From JAXDMU01 sp963762435 (GTDB lineage Bacteria > Pseudomonadota > Alphaproteobacteria > ATCC43930 > CGMCC-115725): 64,000 nucleotides of DNA. The translations under genes were made by a program, and so were the position numbers. The DNA lies in assembly GCA_963762435.1 (NCBI GenBank), contig CAVXLN010000018.1, forward strand, positions 62,001 to 126,000, in the 5' to 3' direction. Under the pieces are notes generated by a model. It was not told where the DNA came from and searched no databases. It saw only the letters and a program-made list of their open reading frames with translations. Below, in pieces: positions 59,483 to 64,000 of this stretch. Position 1 is the first letter of the stretch; every line of letters starts with the position of its first letter.

Positions 59483-60808
59483 TCAACGCTCCGGCCGTTG
59501 CGTGATCCTGGCATCGCCATAGCGGTCGCCGATACGGCCATCGCGGATGAAGTCGGCCATCATCTGGAAATAGCCCGGCGCGTAGCGGGTCGAGAGGCGC
59601 TCGCCCTTGGCACCGAGTTCATAGTCGGTCATGCCATGCTCGGCGCCGGGATATACCGCCAGCCTATAATCCTTGCCGTCCTTGATCAGTGACTCGATGC
59701 GTCTGGAGGTTTCGCCGCTCGGCGCCTCCAGATCGTCGCCGCCCAGCACCCAGAGCTGCGGCGTGGTCGAGGTGCTGAGGACCGGCATCGGTTCGTAGCG
59801 GAACGGCGTGTGGAAATCGAACTGCTTCGCGGCCGCGTCGATCTCCGTTTTGCTCAGCGGCATGACGAAGAACAGGAAGTCGCCATGCACGTCCTTGTAC
59901 CAGGGCTCGGCCCGGTATTTCCGCCGCAGCGCGTCGAACGCGTTGACGCCTTCCTTGCCGCCGGTCTCGATCACCCGTTCGCCGGCGCGGGCCAGCTCCA
60001 GCGCCTTCTTGGTGTCGCCGGTGGAATGGCCGTGGAATTTCATGTCGAGCGCCACGCTCTCCCGGTCTTCCTCAAGCACTGTCACGGCAAGGCCGAAGCT
60101 GACGATGACGAAATCGACCTTCGTGCGGCTCGCCGCCAGCGGCGCCACCCATCCGCCCGCACTGCCGCCCTGATATCCCACGCGGCCGGCGCGCCCGCCC
60201 GCCAGGCGGCGCGCTTCTTCCGTCGCCACCATCAGATCATCGGCCAGCGTGCTGAAATCCTGCGTGTAGGCGCCGCCGGAAGCGCCGGTGCCGCGCTTGT
60301 CATAGACGACCGCGCCGATGCCCTGCGCCGGGAACATACGCTGCAGCGAATGGAAATCGACGGCGGAATCATGCTCGGAGCCGTGGACCAGGATCACCAC
60401 CGGCACTTTGCCATCTCCCGGCGGCATCACCAGCCGGCCGATCAGCTTGGTGCCGTGGCTGTCGAAGCTTGTGTCGCTGACCTCGAACGCGATGCGGTGG
60501 CCGCTTTTCCTGTCGAAGGCGATGCCGCCTTCGGCACAACCGGAGAAGGAGACAGCCCTGCCGTCCGGCTTGCCGGTCCAGCCAAGAGTGCTGGTCCATG
60601 TGCCGTCCGGGCGGGGATGGAGCTGACCGGTCTCGCCACTGAACAAGCGCCAACGCAGCGTGTCGTCATCCGATGGCCCGATATCGACGGCACTGCCGTC
60701 ATCCAGGCGATAGGAGCCGATGTGGCAATCCCGCGTATCGGCGCGTGCGGCCGAGGTGGCGGCAAGTGCCATAAGCGCAAGTGAGATCGTGGCAGCAGCA
60801 ACGCGCAT
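59483..60808 (-). CDS. Exported alpha/beta hydrolase
   Basis: 441 residues from ATG 60808 with a signal peptide ending SAARA-DT. A beta-rich N-terminal part (about 25-120) precedes the hydrolase: LVHGSEHDS, then GYQGGSAGGWVAP with the nucleophilic Ser, and a C-terminal PGAEHGM His. It resembles S9-type or xylan esterase-like periplasmic hydrolases. Convergent with the ABC operon. Confidence 0.85.
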   Translation of the reverse strand: MRVAAATISLALMALAATSAARADTRDCHIGSYRLDDGSAVDIGPSDDDTLRWRLFSGETGQLHPRPDGTWTSTLGWTGKPDGRAVSFSGCAEGGIAFDRKSGHRIAFEVSDTSFDSHGTKLIGRLVMPPGDGKVPVVILVHGSEHDSAVDFHSLQRMFPAQGIGAVVYDKRGTGASGGAYTQDFSTLADDLMVATEEARRLAGGRAGRVGYQGGSAGGWVAPLAASRTKVDFVIVSFGLAVTVLEEDRESVALDMKFHGHSTGDTKKALELARAGERVIETGGKEGVNAFDALRRKYRAEPWYKDVHGDFLFFVMPLSKTEIDAAAKQFDFHTPFRYEPMPVLSTSTTPQLWVLGGDDLEAPSGETSRRIESLIKDGKDYRLAVYPGAEHGMTDYELGAKGERLSTRYAPGYFQMMADFIRDGRIGDRYGDARITQRPER

Positions 60809-61235
60809 GAGAATTGGCCTTTTATCCCAACTTCCCGCGCAACTCTGCATCAGGCGGCAGTCGGTTCCGCGTTACAAAGCCGACAGCTTTCGATCGATCC
60901 GGGATTGAATGGCCAAGAGCGATCCTGATCCCGGCCGTCGATTTCCGCGCTGCGTTTTTTCGTAAGCTCGATGATCATTATACGGGCCATACCGGGAGCG
61001 ACTTGCGGATCTCTCCGATCCATGCCGCAGATACTGTCAACTCTGGGCGACCGCGATGGATTGTGAAATAAACCCGGTCGGCGGCAGCCATGATCTTTGA
61101 ATGTGTAGTCTACGTAACCTTAGCTACGCTTGTAACCATAATTTCGTCATTCCGATAAGCGGGAGCCTGGACGCGGATTGCTTTGCTCCCTAGTGTCGCG
61201 CGGCTTATTTTAAACACGCCAAGCGGGAGATCAGC
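60809..61235. other. Intergenic region without recognised features
   Basis: A 427-base stretch with lower GC than its neighbours. Short ORFs here are unlike real genes in codon use and have no homology I recognise. It should contain the divergent promoters of the hydrolase and DUF4399 genes. No strong dyad was seen. Confidence 0.5.
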
Positions 61236-61664
61236 ATGTCACGTCGGTTCGGCCTCACCATCCTCGCGGTTGCCTGCCTCCTGGGCAGCGCCGGTCTCGC
61301 AACGGCAACGCCCTCGGCGCCGGATGCCAAGGTGTTCTTCGTCGGCCTCAAGGATGGCGACACCGTCAAAAGCCCCTTCACCGTCCATTTCGGCATCTCG
61401 GGCATGGCTTTGGCCCCGGCCGGGACGGAGACGCCGAATACCGGCCATCACCATCTGCTGATCGATACCACGCTCACGGGCGACGCGCTCAAGGAGCCGA
61501 TCCCGGCCGACGAGCATCATCTGCATTTCGGCAAGGCGCAGACCGAAGCCACCGTCACGCTGCCGCCGGGCAAGCACACGCTGCAGCTGCTCCTCGGCGA
61601 CTGGTCCCATGTGCCGCATGAGCCGCCGGTCATGTCGAAGCCGATCACGATCACAGTGGAGTAA
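61236..61664 (+). CDS. DUF4399 domain-containing exported protein
   Basis: 142 residues with a signal peptide ending LATAT. KVFFVGLKDGDTVKSPFTV, TGHHHLLID and GKHTLQLLLGDW are the DUF4399 pattern. The His cluster suggests metal binding. The role is unknown. Confidence 0.88.
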   Translation: MSRRFGLTILAVACLLGSAGLATATPSAPDAKVFFVGLKDGDTVKSPFTVHFGISGMALAPAGTETPNTGHHHLLIDTTLTGDALKEPIPADEHHLHFGKAQTEATVTLPPGKHTLQLLLGDWSHVPHEPPVMSKPITITVE

Positions 61665-61673
61665 GGGGCGAAA

Positions 61674-61723
61674 AAGTGGGGCGGGCGTCCCGCCCGCCGG
61701 CGGGCAGGATGCCCGCTCCACTT
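61674..61723. repeat. 50-bp imperfect palindrome after the DUF4399 gene
   Basis: Two 25-base arms (61674-61698 and 61699-61723) with no loop bases between them, matching at 22 of 25 positions. Two of the three mismatches are wobble-compatible in RNA. The sequence (GCGGGCGTCCCGCCCGCC) looks like an extragenic repeat of high-GC bacteria. Confidence 0.75.
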
Positions 61724-61740
61724 CTTCTGACGAGCAAACG

Positions 61741-61768
61741 AAAACACCCGGCCCTCTCGGACCGGGTG
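61741..61768 (-). terminator. Intrinsic terminator of the exported phosphoesterase gene
   Basis: CACCCGG (61745-61751) pairs with CCGGGTG (61762-61768). On the minus strand it is followed by TTTT. It lies 18 bases after the phosphoesterase stop. Confidence 0.75.
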
Positions 61769-61785
61769 CTTCCCTGCGCGAGGTC

Positions 61786-63570
61786 TTAGTCGGCGCTCGC
61801 AACCGTGCCCATCAGCGGGTCGAGGATGACCGGTGCCGTGAGCTGCTTCTTGGTTTTGTCGAAGTCGAACATGCCGTTGATCTGGCCGGCGATGCGGTCG
61901 AACGAGCCCTGGCCTGCGGCTGGCGTGACCGGGCCGTCGATGAAGCCCAGATCCCAATTCTCCTCGATGAAGCGGAGCACGGAGCTCTGGTCGGTCAGAT
62001 TGTGATCGACATAGTTCGCCTTGGCGAAGGGCGAGATGACCAGCAGCGGCAGGCGCGGGCCATAGCCGCAGCGGCCCTGGAACGCGCCCGGTGCCGGCGT
62101 GCCGCACTTGCCGATGCCCTGCAAGGCGTCAAGGTTCGTGGCGGACGCGCTGACCACGGGGCCGGTGACGTGATCATAGAAGCCGTCGGAATCATCCCAG
62201 GCGATGATGACCGCCGTCGTGTCCCAGAACTGGCTGGTCATGATCGTGTTGATCGTGTTGACGATGAATTGCTGCTCCGACAGCGCGTCGGAATTGCTCG
62301 GATGCCCGTCGCCCTCGGCCTTGGCCTTGAGGTAGGACACGGCCGGCAGGTTGCCCGCCGCGAGTGCGGTGAAGAAGTCGTTCAAATCATACTGATGATT
62401 AGCCTGGTCGGTTTGGCCGATCTTGGCTACCGCCGTGAACGGCAGATGGTGCGGGTTCACGGTCGAGGGGAAGTACATGAACGGCGTGTGGTGCGCCACA
62501 TAGTCGCCGCTGCCGCCATGGATCTGCGCCGCGGTGGCGCCCGGCGGCGGCACCGTGACGGCGGGATGGGCTTCGCTCGACGCACCGCAGACGGCGAAGC
62601 CGGTCGAACTCGCGGCCGCGGTGACGGTCGGCGTAAAGCCGCCGCCGAACCAGCCCCAGGTGACGCCATGCTCGTTCAGGAGGTCGCCGACATTGCGCGA
62701 CGGGAAGTTCGGATCATTGAACGCCGCCCCCTCGCTGGGCGCACCGCCGCAATCATCGAGCCCGGAATCAACGTCGCCGACCAGCGTGAAGCCGGTCCCG
62801 CCATCGGAGACGATGACACCCCCCGCCACGGCGAGCTTATCGACCGCAGCTTGAGTGGCGCTGGTGACCAGCTTGCCGGCCGCCTGGGCGCCATGGGTCT
62901 GGCCGGAGATGAGGTTGACGGCACCCGGCGTGGACGGGCCGAAGGTGGTGCCGAAGGAATTGTCGCTGATCGCGAAATTCTGGGCATAGTTCCACAGCGC
63001 CGTGACGGTGTTGCCGTCGAAATAAGCCATTGAGTAGCCCGGGATGTTGGCGCCCGCGGTGGTCTGGCAGCCGGTACCGGTCCCGGCCGTGCCGCCCAGC
63101 GGCAGGACCTGGCCCGACGCGTTGAACTGGCCCGGCGGCAGCCAGAAATGGTCGCTGACACCGCCATCGACGGCCTGCTGCTCGGCGGTGTAGCCGTGAT
63201 CCTGGTCGCACACGAGCGCGTTGTTGCGGCCGATCAGGAACGGCGCCACGCTGTTCCCATTCTGCGTGAAGAGCGCGCCGGAGCCCACATCGGTGAAGGG
63301 ACCGGCGGTCGGCGCCACGGCCGACAGGCCGTTCACCGTCGGGGTGTCGACGGTCGCGAAGAATTGCGGCACGGGAGCGCCGCCCAATTCCTCGGGATTG
63401 GCCGCGACCGGATATGTCCCGAAATAATGATCAAACGAAGAATTTTCCTGGAAGATCACGACGACATGCTTGATCGGCGTCTCGGTCGGTGCTGCGGCGG
63501 CGGCAAGCGCCTGGCCCGACACGGCGACAAGGCCCGTGGCCAGCGCCGTGCTGAGAATTGCGTGCTTCAT
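61786..63570 (-). CDS. Exported phosphoesterase / phospholipase C-like protein
   Basis: 594 residues from ATG 63570 (MKHAILSTALATG), with GAGGG ahead. The start at 63582 lacks a ribosome site. The signal peptide ends about AALAAAAAP. VVVIFQENSSFDHYFG is the PLC/acid phosphatase nucleophile and metal region and IIAWDDSDGFYDHV the second metal site. It resembles AcpA/PLC enzymes that release phosphate from lipids or esters in the periplasm. It is a distinct paralogue of the cytoplasmic one at 50490-51866. Confidence 0.9.
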   Translation of the reverse strand: MKHAILSTALATGLVAVSGQALAAAAAPTETPIKHVVVIFQENSSFDHYFGTYPVAANPEELGGAPVPQFFATVDTPTVNGLSAVAPTAGPFTDVGSGALFTQNGNSVAPFLIGRNNALVCDQDHGYTAEQQAVDGGVSDHFWLPPGQFNASGQVLPLGGTAGTGTGCQTTAGANIPGYSMAYFDGNTVTALWNYAQNFAISDNSFGTTFGPSTPGAVNLISGQTHGAQAAGKLVTSATQAAVDKLAVAGGVIVSDGGTGFTLVGDVDSGLDDCGGAPSEGAAFNDPNFPSRNVGDLLNEHGVTWGWFGGGFTPTVTAAASSTGFAVCGASSEAHPAVTVPPPGATAAQIHGGSGDYVAHHTPFMYFPSTVNPHHLPFTAVAKIGQTDQANHQYDLNDFFTALAAGNLPAVSYLKAKAEGDGHPSNSDALSEQQFIVNTINTIMTSQFWDTTAVIIAWDDSDGFYDHVTGPVVSASATNLDALQGIGKCGTPAPGAFQGRCGYGPRLPLLVISPFAKANYVDHNLTDQSSVLRFIEENWDLGFIDGPVTPAAGQGSFDRIAGQINGMFDFDKTKKQLTAPVILDPLMGTVASAD

Positions 63571-64000
63571 CTTGGCCCTCATGAAGGTTGGATGGCTCGA
63601 GCAGGCCCGGCGGCTGGTCCGGCCATGACGAGCGATCCGGCATAGAAAGCGCCTCTCGCGTAAATGTCGGAGTTGGGGGTTCTCTACATATACCGAGGCG
63701 CAGCATGCCTACCGGAGAGCGGTTGCCGATTTCTTTTGGAATTGTGACAAATTGGGCGAATAGGCGACGCGCTGTCGCGATAATTTTTCACGCCGAATTC
63801 AGCGATCTAACTTTGATGCATCAAACGCCGCACCGAAACGCCATCCGTCGCATCGCCGAAATCGAAATTCCTCCGCCTCCGTTACGCCTGTAATCAAAAT
63901 GTCCGAGATCGACATTCGGTCGTAATCAATGCGCAGTAAATATAATGCCGACGACAGGTTTGGTTCTGTAAAATGAACTAGTGCTCGGCCGGCGCCGACG
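63571..64000. other. Intergenic region at the window end
   Basis: 430 bases without a recognised gene, moderately AT-rich from about 63680 on. It should hold the promoter of the minus-strand phosphoesterase. I saw no clear dyad or RNA. Confidence 0.5.

Noticed and set aside
57565..59541. 658-codon antisense ORF opposite the ABC transporter genes
   Set aside because: Overlaps two well-supported genes entirely and has no recognisable domain.
60814..61071. 85-codon ORF in the 60.8-61.2 kb gap
   Set aside because: No ribosome site, no recognisable sequence, and codon use unlike the surrounding genes.

Overview
This window is high-GC chromosomal DNA with dense genes, many ATGA/GTGA start-stop overlaps and long antisense shadow ORFs. 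Gene content points to an alphaproteobacterium, probably Rhodospirillales-like. The pointers are a TIGR02300 (FYDLN) acidic protein, the block [aroA-like]-cmk-rpsA-ihfB-lapA, the block pyrF-trpF...trpB-trpA-accD...folC, xseB-ispA...tlyA, and a phasin. The genus is an inference. I saw no rRNA, CRISPR array, IS element, phage or replication origin.

Layout. 1-4.0 kb: the C-terminal part of a gamma-glutamyltransferase, a DUF35/thiolase pair, a serine hydrolase and an orphan Tdi1-like immunity gene. 4.0-7.4 kb: cysteine synthase, a uridine-kinase-like P-loop protein, and an Lrp regulator divergent from a saccharopine dehydrogenase-like gene. 7.5-18.6 kb: a FecR/Pro-His-rich exported protein, gfa, an alpha/beta hydrolase, a KgtP-like transporter, a large secreted protein with RTX-like C-terminus, a GMC oxidoreductase and an exopolysaccharide-priming glycosyltransferase. 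19.0-28.6 kb: tRNA-Ala(GGC), TIGR02300, a reduced AroA-like gene, cmk, rpsA, ihfB, lapA, an ornithine cyclodeaminase homologue, a phasin with a readable promoter and PhaR-like sites, an FAD oxidoreductase, pyrF and trpF. 28.6-40.6 kb: accessory genes sit between conserved ones. A ClpX-type zinc-finger/HTH protein, a P-loop kinase and a TPR protein lie between trpF and trpB. A nucleotidyltransferase/HEPN pair, a PH-RraA ORF, an MFS transporter, a LigJ-like hydratase and Imm32 lie between accD and folC. 40.6-50.3 kb: PaiB, a TPR/GT41 glycosyltransferase, DUF4166, a Phd/VapC pair, xseB, ispA, a MATE transporter where dxs is usually found, tlyA, and a TrmA/RlmD-type methyltransferase. 50.5-56.6 kb: a minus-strand five-gene operon of two uncharacterised proteins, a DyP peroxidase, a cytochrome P450 and a phospholipase C-like phosphoesterase. 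56.9-63.6 kb: a TauABC/SsuABC-like importer, an alpha/beta hydrolase, a DUF4399 protein and a second, exported phosphoesterase.

Best candidates for something undescribed: (i) the DyP-P450-phosphoesterase operon, whose P450 lacks the usual I-helix acidic residue and has no redox partner nearby, and whose two unknown proteins share an HFAR motif; (ii) a 239-residue protein at the aroA position that matches roughly one EPSP-synthase domain and has lost the substrate-binding residues while staying open and coupled to cmk; (iii) a 39-bp palindrome over the start region of the ClpX-zinc-finger/HTH gene; (iv) a P-loop kinase that apparently starts at CTG one codon after the upstream stop; (v) a PH-domain ORF running in frame into an RraA aldolase next to ligJ.
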